Below are positions 8,899 through 18,414 of a DNA stretch of 64,000 nucleotides, in pieces (the first letter of the stretch is position 1; each line of letters begins with the position of its first letter). The position numbers and the translations under genes are program-made. The notes beneath the pieces are model-generated. The model was not told the DNA's origin. It searched no databases and worked only from the letters and a program-made list of their open reading frames with translations. The stretch comes from CAVOAK01 sp965217615 (GTDB lineage Bacteria; Pseudomonadota; Alphaproteobacteria; UBA8366; CAVOAK01), in NCBI GenBank assembly GCA_965217615.1, contig CBDCIT010000008.1:1-64000 (forward strand), given 5' to 3'.

Positions 8899-8943
8899 TG
8901 ACACTGGCAGTAGTGCCGCTAAGCTCTCCGATACTTCGCCGCA

Positions 8944-9261
8944 TCATTCATGAAACCTGGAGCCGTTCCGGAGGCTGTTTACCAATTTCTTCACTACGGC
9001 CATATCACATCCATCTATGAGAGCGCCTACATACTTGGGTTTATGGTCTTGCGATAATTTGTATCCGATGACGACATTTCCAAACCCTTCTGATTCCCAG
9101 TCTGCAAGAGCCGCGTTTGCTATACCGTGAAAACCGTCTTTATTATTATGATATGACCAAGACATATTTCCTTTGAGTTCACCAAGATTACAAACAGCAA
9201 ACGCATTGCTAGAAGTAAACAACAAGTAAAAGAGTGCAAAAAACAGCGTTCGAATTGGCAT
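8944..9261 (-). CDS. Small secreted hypothetical protein
   Basis: 105 residues starting MPIRTLFFALFYLLF, a classic Sec signal peptide with likely cleavage after NAFA (about residue 22). The mature part has two Cys (VCNLGEL and DGCDMAV) that could form a disulfide. ATG 9261 is chosen because GGAGG lies five bases upstream. Codon usage is clearly more AT-rich than neighbours, which suggests separate acquisition. I do not recognise the family. Its 5' side ends 60 bases from the IS407 copy 2. Confidence 0.6.
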   Translation of the reverse strand: MPIRTLFFALFYLLFTSSNAFAVCNLGELKGNMSWSYHNNKDGFHGIANAALADWESEGFGNVVIGYKLSQDHKPKYVGALIDGCDMAVVKKLVNSLRNGSRFHE

Positions 9262-10400
9262 TGGGGCCTCCAAAATGTTCTTTGCTGGTAACTACCCAGG
9301 TCTGATTGGCCCGAGCGTTTGTATTGGCCTGCCCCCAATGTATGTGCCAATCGCTATGTTAGTCTTGGCACGGTGATTGGGAAGGGCTGATCCGGCTGGA
9401 GCCCATCCATAGCGCAAGCCGGATCAGTCCGGTTAGCAGCCCGTTGATTAAGTGGCTTTTTCCGGCTCTCACCCCCCCCCAGATGAGGAATGCGGCGGCG
9501 AAAGCCGACTGGCCGCTCTGCGAACCCCCCCGTGCCACCAGCATGGCCCCGGTGGGCGTGAGCAGAACGAAAATACCGCCATATCCGCCCGCCACGGCCT
9601 CCCGCGGGGTGCCGGCGCCGATGAGCTGGCGCATCAGTAACGATAGATTGTGGCCGGCGATGTGGAGCAGGTATCGCTTGTGCACATTCTCTCGCCCGCG
9701 CAGCCAGATTCGTCGCATGCCGCCACGATCGAGGTTGTGGGCAAAGCAGCGCTCGACGATCTCGGCGCGCAGCTTGAAGGCCTCGCGGGCGACCCCGGAC
9801 TTGAGCCGCGCACGGTTGTTGGTGACCGCGCGCCGCGCCGCCTCATCACCGTGCCAGCGCGAAAAGCCGGTCTGCTTGGGCGCCGCGATCCGGGTCTTCC
9901 AGGGACTGTCGTCCAGAGCCCTCAAGACTGACGTTGACCCCAAAATCCGGACCAGGTGGTTCTTCACCTATGCGGCCTGAGCGATGGTCATATCCCTCCT
10001 GGCCTGTGCCGGCGTCCGGTAGCCGATGCTCGAGTGGCGCCGTCGTTGGTTATAGAAGATCTCGATGTACTCGAATAGCGCAGCCTTGGCCTCGCGCCGG
10101 GTAGAAAACCGGGTACGGTGCACGAGTTCGGTCTTGAGAGACCCAAAGAAGCTCTCCATAGGGGCGTTGTCGAGGCAATTCCCCTTGCGGCTCATGGAGG
10201 CCTTGATGCCATGGAGGCGGAGCAGCTTGCGGTAGTCACCGCAGGCATATTGCACACCGCGGTCGGAATGGTGGATCAGCCCCATGGGCAACCGGCGGCT
10301 GCGGATCGCCATCTTCAGCGCCTCCTCGCACAGGACGCTCTGACATTGCTCCCGGATCCCGGACCAGGCGGTAAATTGAATACCGATCTGGAGGGACGAG

Positions 10401-10700
10401 ATGACAAAGCAGACGAGGCGGCGATTTTCGCCGGAATACAAGGAACAGTCGGTTGCCCGGCTGTCGGAGCCGGGTGCGACGCATAGCAGTGTGGCTGCCG
10501 AGCTCGGCGTCACGCCAACGCAGTTGAAGACTTGGCGGCTCGAGCTTGAGGCCGCGGGCTCGGCCGCGGCGACCGCGGCGCAGAAAGCCGAGGCCGCTGA
10601 ACTGGTGCAGCTTCGCCGGGATAACAAGCGGCTGACGGAGGAGGTTGAGGTTCTACGCAAAGCCTCGGCTTTTTTCGCTCAATGGGCGGCGAAGACATGA
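10401..10700 (+). CDS. IS51-group transposase OrfA, copy B
   Basis: Same 99-residue DNA-binding protein as the copy at 12138. The slippery heptamer T TTT TTC lies at 10670-10676 in the correct phase (GCT TTT TTC), just before the overlap with orfB that starts at 10682. Confidence 0.88.
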   Translation: MTKQTRRRFSPEYKEQSVARLSEPGATHSSVAAELGVTPTQLKTWRLELEAAGSAAATAAQKAEAAELVQLRRDNKRLTEEVEVLRKASAFFAQWAAKT

Positions 10701-11584
10701 AGACGAAGCACGCTTTCATCGCCGCCCATGCTTCAGGGCACGCCATCCGGTTCATGTGCCGGGTCCTGGGGGTTGCTCACAGCTGGTTCCACGCCCGGCG
10801 GCGTGCGGCCCCAAAGAGAGCTGAACGCGCTGCCCGGCGTGGCAGGCTCGGGTCAGAGATCCGGGAGATCTTCGAGCAGAGCAAGAGGTGCTACGGCGCG
10901 CCTCGGATCCATGCCGAGTTGAAGGCCCGCGGCTTACGCATCTCGAAGCGCTCGGTCGCCAAGCTCATGCGAGAGAACGGCATTCGTCCACCGCGAGGCA
11001 GGCGGCGGGCGCCGATCACCACCGACAGCCGCCACTCCCATGCGATCGCGCCCAATCTGCTCGACCGCAACTTCGAAGCCGCTGCGCCCGATGCGGTCTG
11101 GCTCGCTGACATCTCCTACATCCCAACTGACGAAGGCTGACTCTACCTCGCCGCCGTCAAGGATCTGGCCACGATGGAGATCGTCGGCTGGTCGATGTCC
11201 GAGCGGCTGAAGAGCGTCCTGTGCGAGGAGGCGCTGAAGATGGCGATCCGCAGCCGCCGGTTGCCCATGGGGCTGATCCACCATTCCGACCGCGGTGTGC
11301 AATATGCCTGCGGTGACTACCGCAAGCTGCTCCGCCTCCATGGCATCAAGGCCTCCATGAGCCGCAAGGGGAATTGCCTCGACAACGCCCCTATGGAGAG
11401 CTTCTTTGGGTCTCTCAAGACCGAACTCGTGCACCGTACCCGGTTTTCTACCCGGCGCGAGGCCAAGGCTGCGCTATTCGAGTACATCGAGATCTTCTAT
11501 AACCAACGACGGCGCCACTCGAGCATCGGCTACCGGACGCCGGCACAGGCCAGGAGGGATATGACCATCGCTCAGGCCGCATAG
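10682..11584 (+). pseudogene. IS51-group OrfB, copy B, with nonsense codon
   Basis: Full-length catalytic frame except that TGG (Trp after PTDEG) has become TGA at 11138-11140; copy A has TGG at the same place. The frame continues undisturbed to 11584 with both remaining catalytic residues. Since copy B must have jumped using active transposase, the stop arose later or the element was moved in trans. Confidence 0.88.
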
Positions 11585-12137
11585 GTGAAGAACCACCTGG
11601 TCCAGATTTTGGGGTCAACGTCACTCTTCAGCCGCTCGGACATCGACCAGCCGACGATCTCCATCGTGGCCAGATCCTTGACGGCGGCGAGGTAGAGCCA
11701 GCCTTCGTCAGTTGGGATGTAGGAGATGTCAGCGAGCCAGACCGCATCGGGCGCAGCGGCTTCGAAGTTGCGGTCGAGCAGATTGGGCGCGATCGCATGG
11801 GAGTGGCGGCTGTCGGTGGTGATCGGCGCCCGCCGCCTGCCTCGCGGTGGACGAATGCCGTTCTCTCGCATGAGCTTGGCGACCGAGCGCTTCGAGATGC
11901 GTAAGCCGCGGGCCTTCAACTCGGCATGGATCCGAGGCGCGCCGTAGCACCTCTTGCTCTGCTCGAAGATCTCCCGGATCTCTGACCCGAGCCTGCCACG
12001 CCGGGCAGCGCGTTCAGCTCTCTTTGGGGCCGCACGCCGCCGGGCGTGGAACCAGCTGTGAGCAACCCCCAGGACCCGGCACATGAACCGGATGGCGTGC
12101 CCTGAAGCATGGGCGGCGATGAAAGCGTGCTTCGTCT

Positions 12138-12437
12138 TCATGTCTTCGCCGCCCATTGAGCGAAAAAAGCCGAGGCTTTGCGTAGAACCTCAACCTCCTC
12201 CGTCAGCCGCTTGTTATCCCGGCGAAGCTGCACCAGTTCAGCGGCCTCGGCTTTCTGCGCCGCGGTCGCCGCGGCCGAGCCCGCGGCCTCAAGCTCGAGC
12301 CGCCAAGTCTTCAACTGCGTTGGCGTGACGCCGAGCTCGGCAGCCACACTGCTATGCGTCGCACCCGGCTCCGACAGCCGGGCAACCGACTGTTCCTTGT
12401 ATTCCGGCGAAAATCGCCGCCTCGTCTGCTTTGTCAT
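12138..12437 (-). CDS. IS51-group transposase OrfA, copy A
   Basis: 99-residue helix-turn-helix plus leucine-zipper protein (RRRFSPEYKEQSVARLSEPG; AAELVQLRRDNKRLTEEVEV). It overlaps OrfB by 19 bases. The in-frame heptamer T TTT TTC near its end (SAFFA) is a classic -1 slippery site producing OrfAB. Identical to copy B's OrfA. Intact, but its partner OrfB is split. Confidence 0.88.
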   Translation of the reverse strand: MTKQTRRRFSPEYKEQSVARLSEPGATHSSVAAELGVTPTQLKTWRLELEAAGSAAATAAQKAEAAELVQLRRDNKRLTEEVEVLRKASAFFAQWAAKT

Positions 12438-14280
12438 CTCGTCCCTCCAGATCGGTATTCAATTTACCGCCTGGTCCGGGATCCGGGAGCAATGTCAGAC
12501 CGCCCGTGAGTGATAACCTTTGTCGGCGACGCATTCGGCCGGGTCCTCCGCCGTCGGTGCCGCATCCACCGCCCCGAGGTTTGCCTCGGCCTTCGCCAGG
12601 GTCTTGGAAAGCGTCGTGGTGTCGCACCTCATCGGCCGGGTGCAGCTCGGCCGCCACCACCGCGCCGGTGTCCAGATCCACCGCGTGCTCGGGCTTGTAG
12701 GCCAGATGCGTTGTGCCGTCCTTCATCTTGGCGATCTTGGCCTCGGGGTCGCTCTTCGAAACCCAATCCGTGTTGGAAAGCTTCTTGCCCTTGCGCTTCC
12801 GCTCCAGACGCGCCAGGTCCTCGGCCGTGGGTGTCTCGACGCCGCTTTCCCGGGCCAGGCGCTCCAGCATCTCCCGGTAGCCTTCGCCGTTGGCGCGCCG
12901 CACGATGTTCCGCAGCGCCGCGTTGGCCTCCATGGTCGAGGCATCGACGCCGATGCGCTCGCCCTTGATTAGCCCCGCCTCGGCGATCAGCACCAGAACC
13001 CAGTCGAAGACCGCCGCGTGGACTTCATGGGGCAGGCGCGTGCGGCTCCGTGACAGCCAGGAATGGTCCGGTACCCGATCACGGCTCCCCAGTCGCAGGA
13101 ACGCCCGCAGCGAAAGCGAGTCCGAGCAGCACCACTCCAGACCGCGCTCGCTGTCGATGCCCTCGAAGTAGCCCACCAGGTGCATCCGGAAATAGCGCCC
13201 GGGCGGCACCGAGGGCGCGCCCATCCGGGCCGCGTAATAAGGCCGGCAGCTCGCCTCGGCAAAGGCGTCGAAGCCGCCCTCGATCAGCACCGACTGCAAG
13301 CGGTCATAAAACACATGACCCGGAGAGCGCGGCATCTCCGACCAGCTCACCATCAGGTCCCCCTGACCAGCCTTCTGCCGTCCCATCGCCATCGGCAAAC
13401 CCCCCTGCAAATCAGGGAACCAGAGAATCAGACGGCGCCGACTTAATCAACGGGCTGTTAGGCGCGATGGTCACTGGCGCCGGGGGTCTGTAGCCCAGCG
13501 CACTGTGTGGTCTGACCGTGTTGTAGTGCTGCCGCCATCGCTCGATCAGCACCTGGGCCTCCTTGAGCGAGTAGAAGATTTCGCCGTTGAGCAGCTCGTC
13601 CCGGAGCTTGCCGTTGAATGACTCGTTGTAGCCGTTCTCCCAGGGACTGCCCGGTTCGATGTAGAGCGTCTTCACACCGACCCGCGCCAGCCACTCACGG
13701 ACGGCCGTGGCAGTGAACTCGGCACCATTATCCGAGCGGATGTGGTCCGGCGGGCCACGATCGACGAACAGCGCGGCAAGGCGATACAGCACGTCGTCGG
13801 ATCGCAGCCGTCGTGCGACGTCGATTGCCAGGCACTCCCGAGTGTACTCGTCGATGATGGTCAGCATGCGGAATGCCCTGCCATCGTGTGTGCGAGCCAT
13901 GACGAAGTCATAGGCCCAGACATGGTGCGGCCAGTTCGGACGCAGACGGATGCAGGACCCATCGTTGAGCCATAGCCGGCCCCTCTTTGGTTGTTTTGCA
14001 GGCACCTTCAGTCCCTCCCGTCGCCAGATGCGTTCGACCCGCTTGTGGTTCACGTACCAGCCCTCGCCGCGGAGCAGCGCCGTGATCCGGCGATAGCCGT
14101 AGCGACCGTACGCGCTGGCCAGCCGCACAATGGCCGCGGTCAACGCCGCCTCATCGTCAGCCTCGACACGCCGATAGCGTTGCGTCGAGCGTGGTTGCCC
14201 AATGACCCGGCACACCCGACGCTCGGGCAGGGCATGCCGCGTGGAGATGTGCTGAACATAGCCCCGGCGGCGCTCGGGGC

Positions 14281-14559
14281 TTAGAAGTTTCCCTCAGCGG
14301 CTTCCTTCAGAATCAGCTTATCCAGCGTCAGATCAGCGACAGCTCGTCTCAGCCGCAGATTCTCCCGCTCGAGCTCCTTGAAGCGCCGTGCCTGCTCAAT
14401 CTTTAGGCCGCCGTACTCCTTGCGCCAACGGTAATACGTCTGTTCCGAAACACCCAAGGTCCTGCAAACCGCGGGCACCGTTTGGCCGCCCGACAGGCTA
14501 ACCTCCGCCTCCCGTAGCTTACCGATAACCTGTTCCGCGGCATGTCGTTTACGTGGCAT
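14281..14559 (-). CDS. IS407-group transposase OrfA, copy 2
   Basis: Nearly identical to the 92-residue OrfA at 1607-1885; one visible difference is A for T in KRHAAEQV. Slip heptamer and hairpin are conserved. Intact, but OrfB of this copy is split. Confidence 0.9.
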   Translation of the reverse strand: MPRKRHAAEQVIGKLREAEVSLSGGQTVPAVCRTLGVSEQTYYRWRKEYGGLKIEQARRFKELERENLRLRRAVADLTLDKLILKEAAEGNF

Positions 14560-14625
14560 CCTGACCTCCGTTCAAACAGTCCTAGCCTAACATTCGGCCT
14601 GGACCAAGTTTTGGGGGTCAGGTCA

Positions 14626-15291
14626 GTACCGGATCATCCGGATTGGAGACAGGAAGCGGATCGCCTGGCGGCGGCGGGTGAGGTTATCCTCTCGGACAAA
14701 GAGGCCTACGGTGTGCATCTCGATCCCATCCTGATCGGCGATACACGCCTGAAATGGGCGCTCTCGGACCTTCGCGAAACGATCCGGCGGGACAGCGCCA
14801 CCATCCGCGAGAACACCGTAACAGAAACCCGGGAACGCCCTTCCTCGGTTCTAACGCCCGAAGAGAGTGCGCGCGAAGCCCAAAGCAAGGTCCACGAGTT
14901 CCGCCGGCTCCAGTCGGCCGCCTACCATGCATCGGGGGACGAGCGCATAGCGGCACAAAAGGCGTTCGACGAATATCGAACGCGCGAGTCCAAACACTAC
15001 ACCACACCCGGGGAAGAGCGCCGCTACGCCCGCGACATACATGAAGAGGCCCGACAACAGCCCTCCGTGCCGCAAACGGACGAGGAGCGCGGGCACGAAG
15101 CCCGAAGCAAGGCCCATGAGTTCCGCCGGCTTTAATCGGCCGCGTACAGCGCAACGGAGGACGAGCGCATAGCGGCACAAAAGGCGTTCGACGACTATCG
15201 CGAGCGCGAGTTCAATAAGAACGAGAAGCACGAGGAAAAGAAGCGCCAGACCCGCAAGAAGTCCAGAGGCCTGAGAATGCGCCTGCAGTAA
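14626..15291 (+). pseudogene. C-terminal remnant of a relaxase/TraA-like protein with internal repeats
   Basis: Open frame starting directly at the IS end with VPDHPDWRQEADRLAAAGEV and ending in a basic tail KKRQTRKKSRGLRM. The opening resembles the C-terminal region of rhizobial TraA-type conjugative relaxases; this is a tentative call. Two ~42-residue repeats (REAQSKVHEFRRLQSAAY to QKAFDEYRTRE, near 14870-14990, and its copy near 15095-15215) are predicted helical and highly charged. The second repeat has a CAG-to-TAA stop at 15133-15135, after which the same frame continues to 15291. 5' end is lost at the IS. Confidence 0.45.
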
Positions 15292-15301
15292 GCCGCGCGG
15301 T

Positions 15302-15382
15302 TGGCTGGACCGGCGCCCTCTCGCCTACAACCTCGGCAACTTCATGCGCACCCTCTCGCTGGCCGCAAGGATCGAGCGCTAG
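15302..15382 (+). pseudogene. IS1380-family transposase C-terminal scrap
   Basis: Encodes RRPLAYNLGNFMRTLSLAA, matching the strongly conserved segment near the C-terminus of IS1380 DDE transposases, then a premature stop. Only 26 codons survive. An IS1380 N-terminal piece of the same family lies at 34185. Confidence 0.55.
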
Positions 15383-15481
15383 TTCGCGAGGTCGGGCGGC
15401 GCGTTGCCGAGATCAATCTCAAGAGTGCCCACGTCGCGTCCGACCGTCGCGCGGAAGAGTTTGCCCGCCTGATGCGCGAAC

Positions 15482-16410
15482 TTGGCTACTAGCGCGACGG
15501 AGAACCCCGAAAACACACCGTCAGGCCGACGACGCAAAGACAACCTGCGTGGCATGATGTTTTCTGTCGCCTCGGGCTTCGTGCTGATGGGTTCGTTTGG
15601 TCTGGCGCGACACGCTACGGCAGAACTTCATGCGTTCGAGGTTGCATTTTTTTGGACGTTTTTCGGTCTTCTGTTCCTTGCGCCCTGGTTTCGTAAATCT
15701 GGGATGAAGATATTTAGGACAGCGAATATTGGCATGCACGTTGTCCGGAGTGTGCTGCACGCCAGTGCGTCACTGAACGTCTTCTTTGCGCTGACGGTTG
15801 CCCCGCTTGCGGAGATAACGGCGCTCTACTTTGTATCTCCCGTCTTCGTGACGATCATGGCCGTTGTGTATTTTCGCGAAGTGGTCGGCCTGCAACGGTG
15901 GACCGCGGTGTTGATGGGTTTCGCCGGCATGCTTGTGATCTTGCGTCCTGGCATCGGGGTTCTCGAGCTCGGCTCGATGCTTGCCGTCGTCTCCGCAATA
16001 TTCGGTGCCGGCAGCGCAATCTTCACAAAGGTGCGCACCCGAACGGATTCGGTTGCCACAATTTCTGCCTACGCGATGACTCTAATGTCACTTTTTCTGT
16101 TTGTTCCGGCGGCATTCGTTTGGCAGATGCCATCTCTACAAATTCTGCCATGGCGGTTGGCATCGGCGGCGGGTTGTCCAACTATCTGTTTGCTTCTTCT
16201 ATAAAGTTTGCCGAACTTAGCGTGATAACACCGCTTTCCTTTCTTCAGCTGATTTGGGCGGCCGCGATCGGCTTCCTGTTCTTCGGCGAAGTTCCCGAGA
16301 TTTTTGTCTGGATCGGCGGTTTCTTGATCTTCGCCGCGACAACCTACATCGCCATCCGCGAACATGCCGTCGCGAAATCAGCGCGACACGCAGCCGTGGC
16401 TCCAGAGTAA
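15482..16410 (+). pseudogene. EamA/DMT-family inner-membrane transporter, frameshifted
   Basis: Drug/metabolite transporter with the typical ten-helix, two-EamA-repeat layout: helices visible from MMFSVASGFVLMGSFGLARH through LYFVSPVFVTIMAVVYFREV to ITPLSFLQLIWAAAIGFLFF and the last helix ending TYIAIREHA. The first ~225 codons are in one frame; from about 16150 the homology (AVGIGGGLSNYLFASSIKF) continues in another, so a single indel near 16110-16160 breaks it. Start is a TTG at 15482 or ATG at 15554. A second member of the family ends at 63815. Substrate unknown; metabolite export is common. Confidence 0.85.
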
Positions 16411-16453
16411 CGTCACGTTGCGGGCTTTCGGACAGCGCGGATTGGAACGTGGT

Positions 16454-17367
16454 CTAATCGAATAAGCTGAGCCGCTCGCGGTCTGCGTCCGTCCCATGGT
16501 GTTGGTACCAGTGTCGCAACCTCTTCCCGGCGGCATACCCATACGTCCGGGTGCTTCGCAACATGTTAGAGAAATCGCGCGAGTGCGCTGATGCGTCCTG
16601 GTCGCCCGATCATTCGACAGTGCAAGGCTACCGTCAGAAACTTTGGAACCGACTCACCCTCGGCGTACAACCAGTCAAAGGCGTCACGCATGTAGGCAAA
16701 CCAGTCGTCGGCCTCAGAGAATCCCTGGCCGCGGCTGAAGCGTCCGTCGTTCGTATCGAAGGTGTGGCAAATAACGAGGTGTCGCCGGTCGCCAACGGTT
16801 ACCCAGTAGGGAAGGTCGTCGTTGATTGCGTCGCAGTCGTAGAGAAAGCCGCCGTGTGTTGACGCTCGGCCGCCCGGTAAACCAACCGAGCGGACGTTGT
16901 CCGGTTACGCGCTCGATCGTGTACACGCAGCGCTCGATATGTTCGCGCTCGACGGCTTCTGGCACGTCTTGATAGTCGATCCAGCGCCAGCCGTGTGCGA
17001 CGACGTCGTAGCCACGTTCGGCAATCAACTCGCCGACCGCCGGGTTGCGCTCAAGCGCAAGGCCGACGCCGTAGACGGTCAACAGCATGTCCCGCTCTGC
17101 AAATACGCGCAGGATTCGCCACACGCCGGCACGGCTCCCGTATTCGTAGGATGACTCGATATTAAGATTGCGCTGTCCGACAAGGGCGGCCTGCGATCCC
17201 AGTTCCGACAGCATGGTCTCGGAGTGCGCATCGCCGTCCAGAACGCAATATTCAGCACCTTCCTCGTAGTTAACGACAAAGTTGAGCGCAAGGCGTGCAT
17301 TTCCCGGCCACCGTGGGTCAGGTGGCTGCGGACCGTAGCCGATGAAGTCGCGTTTCGCTGTGGGCAT
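16454..17367 (-). pseudogene. Polysaccharide-deacetylase (PuuE/allantoinase-like), frameshifted
   Basis: NodB-fold hydrolase related to PuuE-type allantoinases: FIGYGPQPPDPRWPGNARLA, LNFVVNYEEGAE, then HGWRWIDYQDVP and GQRPLGWFTGRPSVNTR. After NTR the homology jumps frame: EEGGFLYD-type strand continues as HGGFLYDCDAINDDLPYW, then DTNDGRFS and LTVALHCRMIGRPGRI, and a second indel precedes the terminal RHWYQHHGT. At least two frame breaks, near 16850 and 16525. Family members hydrolyse ureide or related amide bonds, fitting the nitrogen-salvage neighbours. Confidence 0.82.
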
Positions 17368-17397
17368 AATATGACGCCCTCCGCTTGCGGCCGTCAG

Positions 17398-18414
17398 TTA
17401 CTTCCAGACTTGTCCCGCGACGCGTAGCCAGTTGGCGCCGAGAATGCCCAGAATGTCGTCGTCCGCATAGCCGCGCTGCATAAGCCCTTCGGTGACCTGT
17501 GGCATCTGTTCCGGTTCGACATATTTTATGTCGACCCATTCCTTCACATCAGTCTGCGCAATCTGTGGCACCCAGGGCCCAGCGTATTGCATAACCGCCT
17601 TGGAGTAGTCGAGATCGAAGACATAATCGATCCCGAAGCCGAGGTGCTGAGGGCCGACCAATTCGGCGATGTAGTCGATATGGTCGAGCAGCATCTCGAC
17701 AGAATCGTTGCCAGTACCGAGAAACGCCCCGACCCCATCCACGCCGATCACACCGCCGCCCTTCGCGCAGGCCTTGATCTGGTCGTCGCGCAGGTTGCGG
17801 TGATGGTCCCAACCGCCACAGGTGTCGCAATGGGTGAACACGACGGGATCCTTGGATACCTCCATCATGTCCATGGTCGTGCGATAGCCCGTATGGCTGC
17901 CGTCGACCAACACGCCAACCCGATTCATCTCCCCGACCATTTGCTCGCCAAATCGTGTCAATCCGCCGTCGGTCCGTTCCGTGCAGCCGTCCCCTGCGGC
18001 ATTTTTGATGTTGTAGGCCAACAACATGTGGCGGACACCGAGTTTGTAGTAGACCTCGATCATGTCGAGGTTGCTGTCGATCGGATTCGTGCCCTGAAAG
18101 TTTATGTAAACCGCGAGCTTGTCCTCGTCCTTGGCGCGCAGGACGTCGCTGACGGTCTCGACGAAAACGTACTCGTCGGCGCGTGCCGCGAAGTAGGCAC
18201 GCTCTTTCGCAATCTTGTGAATTGTTTGATTGAGCGAGTGGTAATCGTGGGCAACCGTGAGTGAAATCAGGTTGTAGCCGCTCGCCTTCATACGAGGCAG
18301 CGTCGCGAGTTTCAGCTCCTGTGACGCGTAGTCCATCCACGGGAAGATCATGTCCCATAGCAGCGCGTCCTTGTGCAGCGCCGCGGCCTGTTCGGAGATA
18401 TTCCAGTCGTTCAT
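17398..18414 (-). CDS. Membrane-dipeptidase-like protein (peptidase M19 fold), paralogue
   Basis: 338 residues, clearly homologous to the protein at 2992-3984 throughout (LWDMIFPWMDY; NFQGTNPIDSNLDMIEVYYK; GANWLRVAGQVWK). The same divergences occur: no HxD at the N-terminus and Gln in place of the bridging Glu. The two family His are kept in DGSHTGY and FTHCDTCGG, the second with an unusual Cys-rich stretch. Insertions relative to its paralogue lie in PWVPQIAQTDVKEW. It is adjacent to the deacetylase pseudogene and divergent from the GST gene. Enzymatic activity cannot be assumed. Confidence 0.85.
   Translation of the reverse strand: MNDWNISEQAAALHKDALLWDMIFPWMDYASQELKLATLPRMKASGYNLISLTVAHDYHSLNQTIHKIAKERAYFAARADEYVFVETVSDVLRAKDEDKLAVYINFQGTNPIDSNLDMIEVYYKLGVRHMLLAYNIKNAAGDGCTERTDGGLTRFGEQMVGEMNRVGVLVDGSHTGYRTTMDMMEVSKDPVVFTHCDTCGGWDHHRNLRDDQIKACAKGGGVIGVDGVGAFLGTGNDSVEMLLDHIDYIAELVGPQHLGFGIDYVFDLDYSKAVMQYAGPWVPQIAQTDVKEWVDIKYVEPEQMPQVTEGLMQRGYADDDILGILGANWLRVAGQVWK

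Larger units (their letters stand above)
10341..11623 (+). mobile_element. IS3 family, IS51 group, copy B, innermost (level 4, 1283 bp)
   Basis: Complete element in opposite orientation to copy A, flanked by a 3-bp CTC duplication (10338-10340, 11624-11626). It inserted into orfB of copy A, an IS jumping into its own sibling. Ends match those of copy A apart from one base. Confidence 0.92.
9968..12156 (-). pseudogene. IS51-group OrfB, copy A, split by copy B
   Basis: N-terminal part 12156 to ~11624 includes the HTH_21 region (CYGAPRIHAELKARGLRISK) and the first catalytic Asp (AVWLADISYIPTDEGW). The rest, with the second Asp (IHHSDRGVQYA) and Glu (APMESFFGSLKTELVH), resumes at 10340 and ends at 9968. 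Apart from the insertion the frame is intact, including the Trp codon that is a stop in copy B. Confidence 0.88.
9929..12497 (-). mobile_element. IS3 family, IS51 group, copy A, nested (level 3)
   Basis: Ends TGACATTGCTCCCGGATCCC (left, at 12497 on minus strand) and TGACGTTGACCCCAAAATCC (right, at 9929), with a 3-bp GAC duplication (9926-9928, 12498-12500). It is itself split at 10340/11624 by an inverted copy of the same element. Without that insert it is 412 + 874 - 3 = 1283 bp, identical in length to copy B. Confidence 0.9.
9479..13392 (-). pseudogene. IS1182-like transposase, copy 2, split and frameshifted
   Basis: N-terminal half 13392 to ~12501, C-terminal half 9925 to ~9479. Compared with copy 1 there is a +1 frameshift directly after the motif LHPADE (near 12629), an internal insertion of the IS51-group element after KGYHSRA, and loss of the natural stop because the GGGGG before it expanded to nine. 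Three independent lesions make this copy dead. Confidence 0.88.
9437..13457 (-). mobile_element. IS1182-like element, copy 2, nested (level 2)
   Basis: Same 17-bp palindromic ends as copy 1, duplicated TTAG at 9433-9436 and 13458-13461. Without its own insert (9929-12497 and one GAC) it is 1449 bp, five more than copy 1; the difference is accounted for by a C-tract grown from 5 to 9 (9472-9480) and one extra T near 12629. Both indels damage the transposase. Confidence 0.9.
9354..14215 (-). pseudogene. IS407-group OrfB, copy 2, split by nested IS
   Basis: Same OrfB as at 1951-2787. The N-terminal and catalytic part runs 14215 to 13458 (open frame back to the slip site near 14293); the last ~27 codons, ending at 9354, lie on the far side of the inserted IS1182-like element. 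All catalytic motifs are present, but the C-terminal residues after APVTIAPN are replaced by insert-derived sequence. Inactive or impaired. Confidence 0.85.
9325..14625 (-). mobile_element. IS407-group IS3, copy 2, outermost of four nested elements
   Basis: Right end TGGCCTGCCCCCAATGTATG at 9325, left end TGACCTGACCCCCAAAACTT reading inward from 14625 on the minus strand. The element is split at 9436/13458 by an IS1182-like element with duplicated TTAG. Outer length without the insert is 112 + 1168 - 4 = 1276, exactly copies 1 and 3. Outer flanks read GTAT on the left and GTAC on the right, so a target duplication is not clean here. Confidence 0.9.

Noticed and set aside
9968..10660. A 230-codon fusion frame read as one protein
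   Set aside because: Its first half is antisense IS sequence and its second half is the displaced end of OrfB; it is a product of nesting.
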